64,000 nt of DNA, from assembly GCF_006539685.1 (NCBI RefSeq), contig NZ_BJNM01000008.1, positions 38,180 through 102,179 on the forward strand, given 5' to 3'. This DNA is from Gluconobacter oxydans (GTDB taxonomy: Bacteria > Pseudomonadota > Alphaproteobacteria > Acetobacterales > Acetobacteraceae). Of the stretch, positions 26,599-35,714 are shown in pieces. Within the stretch, counting starts at the first letter, position 1. Each line of letters begins with the position of its first letter. The position numbers and the translations under genes were made by a program. The notes below the pieces were generated by a model that saw nothing but the letters and a program-made list of their open reading frames with translations, did no database searches and had not been told where the DNA came from.

Positions 26599-28290
26599 AT
26601 GTCGCGTCATCATTCATACCGGAACCGGTCCCTTCTTGCCCTGATGGCACTGGAAATCTGCGCACCGCGGGCGGCAGTGGCGGCTCAGTCCTCCTCACCT
26701 GCCGCGCCGGTGACGCAGGCGCCCGTTACACAGACGGAGGAATGGATTCACGTCCCGTCCACGGAACGTCCGCCCATTCAGAACTATCCCCATGCCGGTG
26801 TCGTGGGACAGCCGCGCCGGGTCGTGGCTAGTCAGAACCATGCGCCGCAGGGACGGCAGGGTCCGTGGGGCGCGTTCAGTTACGGCAACGGCGAATCAGC
26901 GGGCTTCGGGCCGGTAGGTCGTTATGGCGTGGCGCCTTGGGCGGAAGACTGGAGCTTCCTGCGGGATAAGAGCCGTCGGGATGATCCGTTTGATCCGCTC
27001 AAGTTTATTGCCCTGAACGATGCGAAAACGATCTGGCTGTCCTTCTCGGGGGAAACGCGCCTGCGCAACTGGTATGAAGAGACGCCCTTTCTGGGAAAGA
27101 AGGACGGCAGCAATTCCGGCCGTTTCGGCGTGCGGAACCTGTATGGCGCGGATCTGCATCTGGGTGAGCATGTCCGGCTGTTCGGTCAGCTTATCAATGC
27201 TGATGCGGCTGGCTGGAAAGGGTTTGGCTACAACACGACGTATCGCAAGCGGCTGGACCTTCAGCAGGCCTTCATCGAATTCAAGGGCAAGCTGGCTGGA
27301 GCCCAGACCGGCTTCATGTTTGGCCGTCAGCAGTTCCTCGATGCGCCGTCTTACGTTCTGTACAACCGCGAGACGCCCAATGTGCCGCTGTCGTGGAATG
27401 GTGGGCGCATCTATGCGATCTGGCCCAATATCCGGGTCGATACGTTCGATTTCGTCCAGACCAAGACGGACGCGACCCTGATGTTCCATGACACAGAAGA
27501 TTACGGCACACGCCTGTATGGCGGGGACATCACCGCTCTCGTGCCGCAGTTCTCCATTGGCGGAGAAACGGTGCACTCGTTTCTGGACATCTTCTATTAC
27601 GGATACCGCTATGGCGGCAGCCTGTCGGTCGTGCCGCTCGCATCTGGCTCCCTGAAAGGCACGTCCTCACGCGGGAATGTGGGCTTCCGCTGGTACGGCA
27701 CCGCCGCGTCCTTCGAATATTCGTTCGGCGGGCTTTATCAGGACGGGACGTTCCAGAAATCCGGGAGCGAGCACAAGAGTGCCGTCCAGGCCTATTCGGT
27801 CAATACGATCGTGGGATACCGCCATACGCCCTCGCCGCTCCATCCGTTCATCGGCGTGCAGGCGGATCTGTATTCCGGCGGGGCCGATGGAACGAACGGA
27901 CCGGTCCGGACCTATATGGCGCCCTTCAATCCGCAGACGAACTATCTGGACACCACGACCTATATCCAGCCGTCCAACCTCGTCAGTGTTTCACCGGTTT
28001 TCAGCGTCACGCCCTGGAAAGGTTTTGCGAGCATCCAGTTCAAGGTGCCATTCATGTGGAGGGAAAATGCGGATGGCGCGATCTGGAACTCGTCCGGCCC
28101 GTACACATTCTCGAAGACCTATCACGGTGGCTATATCGGTGTGGTACCGCAGGCGTCGCTCAAGCTTCAGCTCAACCGGCACCTGACCTGGCAGATCTAT
28201 GGCGCGCGGTTCATGGCCTCGAACGGGCTTCATGCGGCGGGTGGCAAAAGCGGAAGCTATGCCCAGTCCAATGTCGTTTTCCGCTTCTGA
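26599..28290 (+). CDS. alginate-export (AlgE-like) outer-membrane beta-barrel protein
   Basis: This 563-residue protein has a signal peptide (ending near APRAAVAAQ), a Pro/Thr/Gln-rich linker to about residue 90, and a barrel domain resembling the alginate-export family. That domain has LSFSGETRLRNWYEE, NLYGADLHLGEHVRLFGQL, LDLQQAFIEFKGKLAGAQTGFMFGRQQF and a terminal Phe (SNVVFRF). Many members of this Pfam family occur where no alginate is made, so export of another polysaccharide or passive uptake of anionic sugars or organic acids is equally likely. GGAG lies ten bases before the ATG. It is convergent with the glycosyltransferase gene six bases away. Confidence 0.72.
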   Translation: MSRHHSYRNRSLLALMALEICAPRAAVAAQSSSPAAPVTQAPVTQTEEWIHVPSTERPPIQNYPHAGVVGQPRRVVASQNHAPQGRQGPWGAFSYGNGESAGFGPVGRYGVAPWAEDWSFLRDKSRRDDPFDPLKFIALNDAKTIWLSFSGETRLRNWYEETPFLGKKDGSNSGRFGVRNLYGADLHLGEHVRLFGQLINADAAGWKGFGYNTTYRKRLDLQQAFIEFKGKLAGAQTGFMFGRQQFLDAPSYVLYNRETPNVPLSWNGGRIYAIWPNIRVDTFDFVQTKTDATLMFHDTEDYGTRLYGGDITALVPQFSIGGETVHSFLDIFYYGYRYGGSLSVVPLASGSLKGTSSRGNVGFRWYGTAASFEYSFGGLYQDGTFQKSGSEHKSAVQAYSVNTIVGYRHTPSPLHPFIGVQADLYSGGADGTNGPVRTYMAPFNPQTNYLDTTTYIQPSNLVSVSPVFSVTPWKGFASIQFKVPFMWRENADGAIWNSSGPYTFSKTYHGGYIGVVPQASLKLQLNRHLTWQIYGARFMASNGLHAAGGKSGSYAQSNVVFRF

Positions 28291-28296
28291 GGCGTC

Positions 28297-30261
28297 TCAG
28301 TTCAGGACGGGCGGGTCGGATTCGAACGCCGGAAAGACCTCTGGCAGGACAGGGGAGAGGGCAGCGGCGACGGCCTCTTCCGAGAAACGGGTTTTCAGAA
28401 TCCGCCGTCCGGCCCGGACCTGTTTTCGGCCTGTCGCGGGGTCCAGAAAAGCGGCAATCCGTTCCGCGAAGTCGGAGGGGGTGTCTGCGATGGCGGCGCG
28501 CCATGTCGGGTCGGCCGGGTCCACCAGACCTTCGGCGGCGATCGGGGTCATGACGACGGGCAGCCCGATGGCCCAGGATTCAAGCACCTTGCCCTTGATC
28601 CCGGCCCCGAAACGGAGCGGCGCCACACAGACGGATATGTCCGCCAAAGCGTCCTGAAGGTCCGGCACGGCGCCTACGATCTCCACGTCCTCCGCCGCCA
28701 GAGTATGGACGGCATGGGGCATGGCGCTTCCGATCAGGCGACAGCGCAGGCCCGGAATGACCTGGCGCAGACGCGGCATGATCGTCAGGACGAGCCATTT
28801 CGCTGCGTCCAGATTGGGATCGTGGGCGAAATGCCCCACGAAGGCGATGACGGGAGCCTCTGGCGTCCGGCGCCGGCGGGAAGAGACCGGCACGGCCCAG
28901 GGCACAACATGGACATTGGCCGTGGGCACGGTCCGTGAGAGGCGCTGCGCCTCGATGGCAGAATGCGTCAGAACAAAATCCGCCAGCCAGGCGCACATGT
29001 TCTCGCGGACTTCCAGACGGCTGGCAAACCGTTCGAGTTCGGGCCGGGATTCGACGGCGGCCTGACGGTGCAGACGCAAGGAGGCCAGATCGGCCGCGCT
29101 CCAGATCAGCGTGGCGGTCGGGGCGAAGGCGCGGGTCAGGGCGGAATAGCTTTCCGCATTGTTGAGGCGGTGCAGATAGACCACCTCAAGCCCGCTTCCG
29201 AGTTGCCGGAGCGCTTCTTCCGGACAGGGAAAGACGGGCGGCATCAGACATTCGATGCCCTGCTGCTCCAGCCGCATGCGATCCTCTTCGCTGGGAGAGA
29301 GGCGGGAAGCCATGAAGCAGCAGCGGTAACCGAGATTCCGGATGGTGTGGATATGGGACAGGACCGCGACCGAACCGGCATCCCGTTCGGGATCCGGAGC
29401 GCGGTCGTCAATGAAAAGGGCGACGGGACGTGGTGTGGTCGTCTGTGCCGGATCGGTGCTGTCTGCTTCCGTGGGGTAGAGACGCTGTGCCTGCCGGGCC
29501 TCTTCGCGCTCGCGCACCGCTGTCAGTTCCGCAGCGTCCCGGGTCCTCAGCCGCTCGGCTTCGCTTACGAGGAATGTCAGGGCGTCTGCCCGTTCGAGCG
29601 GTGCATCCAGTCCGCGCAGGATGCCGGAAAAATGGGTTTTCAGATCCGCAGACAGGCTGGCTGTGCCCGGGAGCGTGAAGGGTGTGCCGAAACGCTCCTC
29701 GCCATGCCGGAGTTCGATCACGTGATCCGTCAGCGGATCGATCGGGGACGAAAAGGCATGATGGAAGCCATGCCGTCCCGTCCCGAAACCCGCGTCCCGC
29801 AGATCCGCGCGGAAACGGTTGGCGGCGAGGCGTCCGGCGGGTTGCCCGTCCACCCAGACCGTCAGCCAGACTGTGCGGTCCGGGCAGGCCTCATCCCGGA
29901 CCCATCCTGCAACGTGATACCGGTCCGCCACGTCGAACGCGCCCACCAGCGATGAGGGCAGGGGCGGGATGCGGACCGGCGAACCGGTCAGCGGGCGGCC
30001 TTCCCGCGCATCGGTGAATTCGACCAGCGCGCCTTCATGCGGCAGCGGAAGCGGCCAGGCTTTCTGAAAGGCATAATTTCCGTGCCAGTCTCCGCCGCGC
30101 AGATCGGCCCTGAAATGGTCAGCATCGACTTCGTCCACCAGTTCGCCGTCAACATGGACCTGAATACGGACCGGCCTGTCCGGCCACGCCGGTTCGAGGG
30201 CCCATCCGGCAAACTGCTCACGGTCACAGACATCAACATAGCCGACAAGGGAGACGGTCAA
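28297..30261 (-). CDS. glycosyltransferase (GT4-like) with duplicated N-terminal domain
   Basis: The protein has 654 residues. Two related N-terminal modules (about 3-95 and 104-200) share the pattern D-R-(E/Y)..AGW, P-D-R-V..V.V.V-D-G, and RADLR. After a charged helical linker (about 215-270), a GT-B glycosyltransferase domain of the GT4 type fills the rest, with FVGHFAHDPNLDAAKWLV, CRLIGS, EDVEIVGAVPDL and a donor-binding segment APLRFGAGIKGKVLESWAIGLPVVMT. There is no signal peptide, so it acts in the cytoplasm, probably on envelope or surface glycans. The modules may bind acceptor or partner proteins. It ends six bases from the AlgE-like stop and follows the Hint-protein gene by 20 bases, suggesting cotranscription with it. 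Confidence 0.82.
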   Translation of the reverse strand: MTVSLVGYVDVCDREQFAGWALEPAWPDRPVRIQVHVDGELVDEVDADHFRADLRGGDWHGNYAFQKAWPLPLPHEGALVEFTDAREGRPLTGSPVRIPPLPSSLVGAFDVADRYHVAGWVRDEACPDRTVWLTVWVDGQPAGRLAANRFRADLRDAGFGTGRHGFHHAFSSPIDPLTDHVIELRHGEERFGTPFTLPGTASLSADLKTHFSGILRGLDAPLERADALTFLVSEAERLRTRDAAELTAVREREEARQAQRLYPTEADSTDPAQTTTPRPVALFIDDRAPDPERDAGSVAVLSHIHTIRNLGYRCCFMASRLSPSEEDRMRLEQQGIECLMPPVFPCPEEALRQLGSGLEVVYLHRLNNAESYSALTRAFAPTATLIWSAADLASLRLHRQAAVESRPELERFASRLEVRENMCAWLADFVLTHSAIEAQRLSRTVPTANVHVVPWAVPVSSRRRRTPEAPVIAFVGHFAHDPNLDAAKWLVLTIMPRLRQVIPGLRCRLIGSAMPHAVHTLAAEDVEIVGAVPDLQDALADISVCVAPLRFGAGIKGKVLESWAIGLPVVMTPIAAEGLVDPADPTWRAAIADTPSDFAERIAAFLDPATGRKQVRAGRRILKTRFSEEAVAAALSPVLPEVFPAFESDPPVLN

Positions 30262-30281
30262 GACGCAGGGTTTCCTAAGGT

Positions 30282-32105
30282 TCAGGCCGCTGCGCCGGTC
30301 GGGGCCCTGTCGTCACGGGCCGGAGCAGAAGAACAGAGACGACGGTGGATGGCTTCCAGTTCGGCACCCCCTTCGAGGCGGGGAGCACAGTACCGGGGCG
30401 TCCGGCCTGGCGCGTCAGGGTAAAGGGTCCTGTACTCTTCGGCATTGTGGAACATGCCACGCGATCCATCGTCGAGAAAACTTTCGGATGGCGCGCCTTC
30501 TGCCAGCAGAAGATCATGGCTTTCAAGTTCGACGTGAATGTAGCGGATCGTCTCAGGCCGTTCGATCTGGATAATCGATATGCCGTTCACGAGATGAAGA
30601 GCGGGGATCAGGAAGCCGTCTATGAACATGGCATGCAGGGGGGAGATCATCAGGTCCCGCCGGGGCAGCCCTTCCGTCAGGGCGCCGGCCCGGATCAGGA
30701 TCGGCAGGACGTCGCGGTTGCCATAGGCGAAGAGGGGATCATAGGCGCGGCGCCCGATCCAGTGCACCGGGCGGATCTGACCACCCGCGGTCAGGACGGG
30801 ATCGCCGATTTCCAGGTCCTCGACCGGTCGCTCGCCTTGTGGTGTCGCGATCAGGGTGCCGGGACAGTAGCAGGGCGTACCGAACCCCATTTCGAGATAA
30901 TTTCCGGATGCTGCGCGCGTGAAGTAGAGCGGGGATGTGAAATCCCCTGCGATTTCCACCTCTTCGACGACCGTCCCGGCGGACAGCACTTCCAGCATGG
31001 CCCGGGGCGTGTCCCCGGAGTGCACGGTTTCTGGTACAACCGTGCCGGAGACGTTGGAGTGCGAGTTGTCCACTCCAGCGAAAACGAAGGCCGCTCCGGT
31101 TTCGACCTGTACCGGGTTCTGAAGAATGGTGCCGCTCTCAATGGAAATCGTGCCACCATTGTTGACCGAGATGTCGGAAAGGGTGCTTCCGCTGAGAGCC
31201 GAGACTTCGCCGCCGCTTGAAACGGACACTGCACTGGCGGAGCCGCCGACAATCAGGATGCCGTTATTTTCGACTGTAACGTTGTAGGTTGCACCATTGA
31301 CGATCTGTTCGCCGAAGCATGGAACGGTTGCCGTCGTAAAAGGCCAGTTTTGCTGGACGACCTGGATGGAAGTTCCACCCAGGTTTGTATCGATGGCTGT
31401 GGCGCCGCTTTGAATGGTGGAAAAACCGCCGCCATTGACTGTCGTGCCACTGACAGAGCCGCCGCTTTCCACCGTCTGGATGGCTGAGGCATAGCTTCTT
31501 GAGTTTACTGTATCGAGCGGGAAGAGAGGGTCCCCGCCGGTGACGAAAGGAGTTCCCGTCAGGATCGTCCCCTGTGCGGAGCCTCCCGCCTCAATGATCT
31601 GTTCCGCCTGACGTGGCCCGGACATGACCGGATACTGTGTGAAGTAATCGTAGCCTGCCGAAACCGTTGTATCGATCGCCACACCACCCGATTGGACGAT
31701 CTGGGTACCCTGATGGGCGACCTGCGAGATCTGGTCCGGAGCGCCTTCGACCAGGGTATGCAGGGCGGAGCCGGAGAGGGAGACGAGTTCTGTGCCCCCC
31801 ACAACCGTCGCGGAAGACACGGTTGCACCGTTCTCGATAACGGCAAACCGGTTGTTGCCGACCGACAGGCTCTGGATGGTTGCACCGCTGGTAATGTCTG
31901 CTCCCGTGAAGGGGAGGGAAGACGTGGTGACTTCACGGCCCTCCGTCAGGCTGACACTGCTGACGGGCCCTTCAATGGTCGCTGTTCCGCCGTCCTGAAC
32001 AAGGATGGAGGTTATCGAGGTGTCGGTGGGAAAACTGGCGGACTGTCCACTGCTGATGGTCTGCTGGGTACTGCTGCTTGCTGAATAATCATTGGACGCC
32101 ATCAT
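30282..32105 (-). CDS. AIDA-repeat surface protein with C-terminal Hint domain
   Basis: This 607-residue protein lacks a Sec signal. Residues about 15-400 are degenerate 18-20-residue repeats rich in Gly, Ser, Thr and Val, of the form GG-x-(V/A)-x-x-T-x-V-x-x-G-G, as in AIDA-type beta-solenoids. A Hint_2 domain follows (about 405-545), with the catalytic-type cysteine in CYCPGTLIATPQGE, VEDLEIGDPVLTAGG and HVELESHDLLLAEG. A 60-residue tail completes it. Hint domains in such proteins resemble hedgehog/intein self-cleaving modules, so autoproteolysis is plausible. Export by type I or another signal-less route is an inference. It sits directly before the glycosyltransferase gene, which may modify it. 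Confidence 0.85.
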   Translation of the reverse strand: MMASNDYSASSSTQQTISSGQSASFPTDTSITSILVQDGGTATIEGPVSSVSLTEGREVTTSSLPFTGADITSGATIQSLSVGNNRFAVIENGATVSSATVVGGTELVSLSGSALHTLVEGAPDQISQVAHQGTQIVQSGGVAIDTTVSAGYDYFTQYPVMSGPRQAEQIIEAGGSAQGTILTGTPFVTGGDPLFPLDTVNSRSYASAIQTVESGGSVSGTTVNGGGFSTIQSGATAIDTNLGGTSIQVVQQNWPFTTATVPCFGEQIVNGATYNVTVENNGILIVGGSASAVSVSSGGEVSALSGSTLSDISVNNGGTISIESGTILQNPVQVETGAAFVFAGVDNSHSNVSGTVVPETVHSGDTPRAMLEVLSAGTVVEEVEIAGDFTSPLYFTRAASGNYLEMGFGTPCYCPGTLIATPQGERPVEDLEIGDPVLTAGGQIRPVHWIGRRAYDPLFAYGNRDVLPILIRAGALTEGLPRRDLMISPLHAMFIDGFLIPALHLVNGISIIQIERPETIRYIHVELESHDLLLAEGAPSESFLDDGSRGMFHNAEEYRTLYPDAPGRTPRYCAPRLEGGAELEAIHRRLCSSAPARDDRAPTGAAA

Positions 32106-32282
32106 GAGGATCCCGCCAGAGTTTTAGGAGGGTCTCCGGAAGTATTCCCATAAAAGATGATACGGGATTTTTACCCAAGAGACGCAGAATATACGCAAAT
32201 ATATCCTGCGAGACTTTGTGGGTGTCGAAAATAAAACGTTAAAAACTCGCCTTTAAGCACAGGAAAAGCAAAAATTTGTGCG

Positions 32283-33683
32283 TTATGTGTCCTTGTCGGC
32301 AAACGGTCCGACCAGATCCGTCAGATGTCCGATCTCACGCAGTTTCAGTCCTGCCGGTGGTTTGACTCGCGCCGAGGCTGCGGAAACGCGGCGGGGCAGG
32401 ATTGCTTCGCCGAAGCCCAGCTTGGCCACTTCCTTCAGACGCAGATCGGCCTGACTGACCTGCCGGATCTCGCCGGACAGGCCCACTTCGCCGAAATAGG
32501 CGGCGTTAGGGGATGTGGGCGTGCCCGTCGCTGCGGAGACAAGTGCCGCCGCCACAGCCATGTCAGCCGCAGGTTCGTTCACGCGCAGGCCGCCAGCGAT
32601 GTTGAGATAGACATCCATGTTGGCGAGCTTGAGCCCGCAGCGGGAGTCGAGCACGGCCAGCAGCATGTTCAGCCGCGAGGTATCCCAGCCCACGACAGCA
32701 CGGCGGGGTGCGCCATCGCCTGCCTTTGGGGACAGCAGGGCCTGGATTTCCAGCAGGACGGGGCGGGTGCCCTCCAGCCCAGCAAACACGGCTGACCCCG
32801 CGATATTGCCGCGCCGCTCCGCGAGGAACAGCGCGGACGGGTTGGGGACTTCGGTCAGGCCGATATCGGTCATGGCGAAGACGCCGATCTCGTCCGTCGC
32901 GCCAAAGCGGTTCTTGGCGGCGCGCAGGATGCGGAACTGGTGCCCGCGATCACCTTCGAAATACATGACGGCATCGACCATGTGTTCCAGCACGCGCGGC
33001 CCGGCGAGAGCACCTTCCTTCGTGACATGCCCGATCAGGATCAGCGCGAAACCGAGCGTCTTGGCCAGCCGGATCAGTTCGAACGCACTGGCCCGGACCT
33101 GTGAGACTGAACCCGGCGAGCTTTCCACGCTTTCCAGCCACATCGTCTGAATGGAATCGATGACCACGACCGTATGGGCCCGGTCCTGCTCAAGCGAGCC
33201 AACGATTTCGCCAACATTGATCGAAGCCGCGAGGTCCAGCGAGTCCAGCATTTTCGGGTCGCGGTCCAGACCCAGCCGCTGGGCGCGGATGCGGATCTGG
33301 TCCACCGATTCTTCGCCCGAGACATACAGGACGCGATGTCCGGACCGCGCCAGCGCGCAGGTCGTCTGAAGCATGAGCGTGGACTTGCCGATGCCTGGAT
33401 CACCGCCAACCAGTACGACCGAGGCCGGGACGAGGCCGCCACCCAGAACGCGGTCCAGCTCGGCAATGCTTGTTGTGATGCGTGGAGGCGGCCGGGTTTC
33501 GCCATCCAGCCGGACGGTCTGAAGACGTCCTGCGCTTAGCTTGCCGGTCTTGCGGGCTGTGGGTTCAACCGTTTCCTCGGCCAGCGTGTTCCATTCGCCG
33601 CAGGCTTCGCATCGGCCATTCCATTTCGGATAGGTGGCGCCACAGTTCTGGCAGACGTAACGGGTAGTCGGCTTTTTGGCCAA
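32283..33683 (-). CDS. radA: DNA repair protein RadA/Sms
   Basis: This is a 466-residue RadA. An N-terminal C4 zinc finger (VCQNCG...CEACG), a RecA-like ATPase with Walker A GGDPGIGKST, the RadA-specific KNRFG motif (AAKNRFGATDEIGVF), and a C-terminal Lon-protease-like domain (GGLRVNEPAADMAVAAALVSA) are all present. RadA is a helicase that promotes branch migration and processing of recombination intermediates. Homology begins at the TTG at 33683 (GCCAAAAAG follows), preceded by GAAGAGA. The ATG at 33767 would add 28 residues of non-family sequence. Confidence 0.95.
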   Translation of the reverse strand: MAKKPTTRYVCQNCGATYPKWNGRCEACGEWNTLAEETVEPTARKTGKLSAGRLQTVRLDGETRPPPRITTSIAELDRVLGGGLVPASVVLVGGDPGIGKSTLMLQTTCALARSGHRVLYVSGEESVDQIRIRAQRLGLDRDPKMLDSLDLAASINVGEIVGSLEQDRAHTVVVIDSIQTMWLESVESSPGSVSQVRASAFELIRLAKTLGFALILIGHVTKEGALAGPRVLEHMVDAVMYFEGDRGHQFRILRAAKNRFGATDEIGVFAMTDIGLTEVPNPSALFLAERRGNIAGSAVFAGLEGTRPVLLEIQALLSPKAGDGAPRRAVVGWDTSRLNMLLAVLDSRCGLKLANMDVYLNIAGGLRVNEPAADMAVAAALVSAATGTPTSPNAAYFGEVGLSGEIRQVSQADLRLKEVAKLGFGEAILPRRVSAASARVKPPAGLKLREIGHLTDLVGPFADKDT

Positions 33684-33810
33684 GACGGATCTCTTCGGTC
33701 TGAGGGGAACAAAGCCAGTATATAGGGAGTGCGCTGGCACTGATCCAGACGGCGCTTTGCCCCGCACCCCACCAAAGGTCGCGACTTTTGGAAACCTTCA
33801 GAATCAGGGT

Positions 33811-33830
33811 GCAGGGATTACAATCCCTGC
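33811..33830. repeat. 20-bp palindrome between the mla operon and radA
   Basis: GCAGGGATTACAATCCCTGC has nine-base arms around a two-base centre. It lies 24 bases beyond the last gene of the leftward mla operon and about 130 bases upstream of radA. It may be part of a terminator lacking a clear U-run, or an operator of radA. Confidence 0.5.
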
Positions 33831-33854
33831 CGGGCCCGGGCAGAGCCCCGATGC

Positions 33855-34061
33855 CTACTTGTCGGTCCGCAGGATCAGGCGTGCCAGAAGGCGGGACACC
33901 ATGATGATCAGCAAAAAGCCCAGAAGCTGAATTAGCATGTTCGGATGGGCTGGCGGGTTGCGGAACATGATGAACAGCAGGGGCAGCGCGATCAGATAGC
34001 TCAGCCCGATGCGCTTCCAGATGACGGGATCGGTTTTGGGGAAGCGGGGCAGCAGGCTCAT
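33855..34061 (-). CDS. small membrane protein of the mlaEF operon
   Basis: The 68-residue protein has two hydrophobic segments (about 18-33 and 42-58) and charged ends; the loop between them is RNPPAHPN. It resembles no named Mla subunit. Its ATG overlaps the mlaF stop (ATGA), showing tight translational coupling, and it is the last gene of the operon. A role as an accessory subunit of the MlaFE transporter is an inference from position alone. Confidence 0.75.
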   Translation of the reverse strand: MSLLPRFPKTDPVIWKRIGLSYLIALPLLFIMFRNPPAHPNMLIQLLGFLLIIMVSRLLARLILRTDK

Positions 34062-34861
34062 TTGCGCAGTTCCATGGTGATGGGGCCTTCGCGTCGGCCA
34101 TGGGTGAACTGATCGACCATGGCATTGCCGGAATGCATGAGTTCAGACGCCTCGCCCTGCCAGATCAGCCGCCCATGATAGAGCATGGCCGCACGGTTCC
34201 CGATCCGCTGGGCCGAGGCCATGTCATGGGTAATGGCGATGGCCGTGGAGCCGAGCTTCTGCACGCAGTCCACGATCAGCCCGTCGATCACAGCCCCCAT
34301 GATCGGGTCCAGTCCGGTCGTGGGTTCGTCGAAGAACATGATGTTGGGATTGCCCGCAATCGCGCGCGCCAGGCCGACGCGCTTCTGCATGCCGCCCGAG
34401 AGTTCGGACGGGCTCAGATCGCCGACGGACGGGTCCAGCCCGACCTGTTTGAGCAGATCGCCAGCCATCTGGAGAGCCTGCGCGCGCGAGGGGGGCGGAC
34501 CGTTGCGGTCGGAATGTTTGGCGCGGATGCCGAAGGCCACGTTCTCGCCGACGCTCATGCTGTCGAACAGGGCTGCGTTCTGGAAGAGCATGCCGATCTG
34601 CCGGCGCAGGGCATCCTGCCGCGAACGGGAAGCTGTCAGGAGGTTTTCACCGTCGATCTCAATCGTCCCGGCGTCGGGTTCGATCAGGCCGAGGATGCAG
34701 CGCAGCAGGACGGATTTGCCGGAGCCCGAGCCACCGATGATGACCATGGACGTGCCGGTCTCGACATCGAGGTCCACGCCATCGAGCACGATCTTGGAGC
34801 CGAAAGCCTTGTGCAGGCCGCGGATGCGGATCTTGGGAGTGCTTACGGGGGGCGTGCTCAT
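34058..34861 (-). CDS. mlaF: phospholipid ABC transporter ATPase MlaF
   Basis: This 267-residue ABC ATPase has Walker A GGSGSGKS (about 41-48), signature LSPSELSGGMQKRVGLARAI, and Walker B FFDEPTTGLDP. The sequence pattern and its coupling to a YrbE/MlaE permease identify MlaF, which powers lipid transport between the inner and outer membranes to keep the outer leaflet asymmetric. It overlaps mlaE by four bases and the 68-residue protein by four. No mlaD, mlaC or mlaB gene follows. Confidence 0.93.
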   Translation of the reverse strand: MSTPPVSTPKIRIRGLHKAFGSKIVLDGVDLDVETGTSMVIIGGSGSGKSVLLRCILGLIEPDAGTIEIDGENLLTASRSRQDALRRQIGMLFQNAALFDSMSVGENVAFGIRAKHSDRNGPPPSRAQALQMAGDLLKQVGLDPSVGDLSPSELSGGMQKRVGLARAIAGNPNIMFFDEPTTGLDPIMGAVIDGLIVDCVQKLGSTAIAITHDMASAQRIGNRAAMLYHGRLIWQGEASELMHSGNAMVDQFTHGRREGPITMELRK

Positions 34862-35643
34862 TGTGAGAAGAACAGATCCGTCAGGAGGTAATCGAACAGC
34901 AGCAGCAGGATGGAGGCGCCCACAACGGCGGCCGTTGTGGCCGAGCCCACGCCTTCCGCGCCGCCCCGGCTGTTATAGCCGTTGTAGCAGCCCAGCAGTG
35001 CGATCAGGAATCCGAACACCGCCGCCTTAACCAGCCCCACGACGACATCCATCGTCTTGAGCGAGTCCAGCGTGGCTGTGATGTAGGTCGAGGGCGAGAA
35101 GCCGAGCTTGGCGACCGAAACCGTGAAACCGCCCATCACGCCCAGAATGTCGGCCACCAGCACGAGGCAGGGCAGCGCGAGCGTTCCGGCCAGAAGGCGC
35201 GGCGTCACGAGATATTTCATCGGGTTGGTGGAAAGCGTGGTGAGCGCGTCGATCTGGTCGGTCACGCGCATGGTGCCGATCTGCGCGGACATGGCCGCGC
35301 CCACGCGTCCGGCCACCATCAGCCCCGCCAGAACCGGCCCGAGCTCGCGGGTCACGGCCAGGACGACGATCCCGGCAATGGCGCTCTGAACATGATACTG
35401 CCCGAAGCCTACATAGGACTGGAGCGCGATGACGGCGCCGGAGAACAGGGCGGTCAGGGCCACGACGGGCAGGGAGAAGAATCCCGTCTCGATCAGGCTG
35501 GAAAAGAAGATGCGCCAGTAGAAAGGCGGTCGCACCAGATGTGACAGAGCCTCCAGCGCGAACAGGGCGAGAGCACCTGCCTGCTTGATAAGGCCGAGAG
35601 CGGCACGGCCAAGGGCCGCTATGGGGTCAAGAACGGCATTCAC
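34858..35643 (-). CDS. mlaE: MlaE-family ABC permease
   Basis: The 261-residue membrane protein carries the MlaE/YrbE signature: an N-terminal interface helix, ALTALFSGAVIALQSYVGF, AVTRELGPVLAGLMVAGRVGAAMSAQIGTMRVTDQIDAL, and four further membrane helices. It forms the membrane core of the Mla lipid transporter with MlaF. It is the first gene of a three-gene operon on the minus strand. Confidence 0.94.
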   Translation of the reverse strand: MNAVLDPIAALGRAALGLIKQAGALALFALEALSHLVRPPFYWRIFFSSLIETGFFSLPVVALTALFSGAVIALQSYVGFGQYHVQSAIAGIVVLAVTRELGPVLAGLMVAGRVGAAMSAQIGTMRVTDQIDALTTLSTNPMKYLVTPRLLAGTLALPCLVLVADILGVMGGFTVSVAKLGFSPSTYITATLDSLKTMDVVVGLVKAAVFGFLIALLGCYNGYNSRGGAEGVGSATTAAVVGASILLLLFDYLLTDLFFSQ

Positions 35644-35714
35644 CCTTCAGCCCCTACCCTGCCAGCATCCGGACGTCAAAGTTTCCGTCGTCCGCATCCT
35701 CTGCCCGGGGCGGT

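Noticed and set aside
30900..32100. Regular short repeats that might be taken for a CRISPR or tandem DNA array
   Set aside because: The repetition is at protein level (AIDA-type Gly/Ser repeats) with diverged codons, not identical DNA repeats with spacers.
33780..33850. A tRNA-like T-arm around the 20-base palindrome
   Set aside because: No acceptor stem, D-arm or TTCRA loop can be matched.
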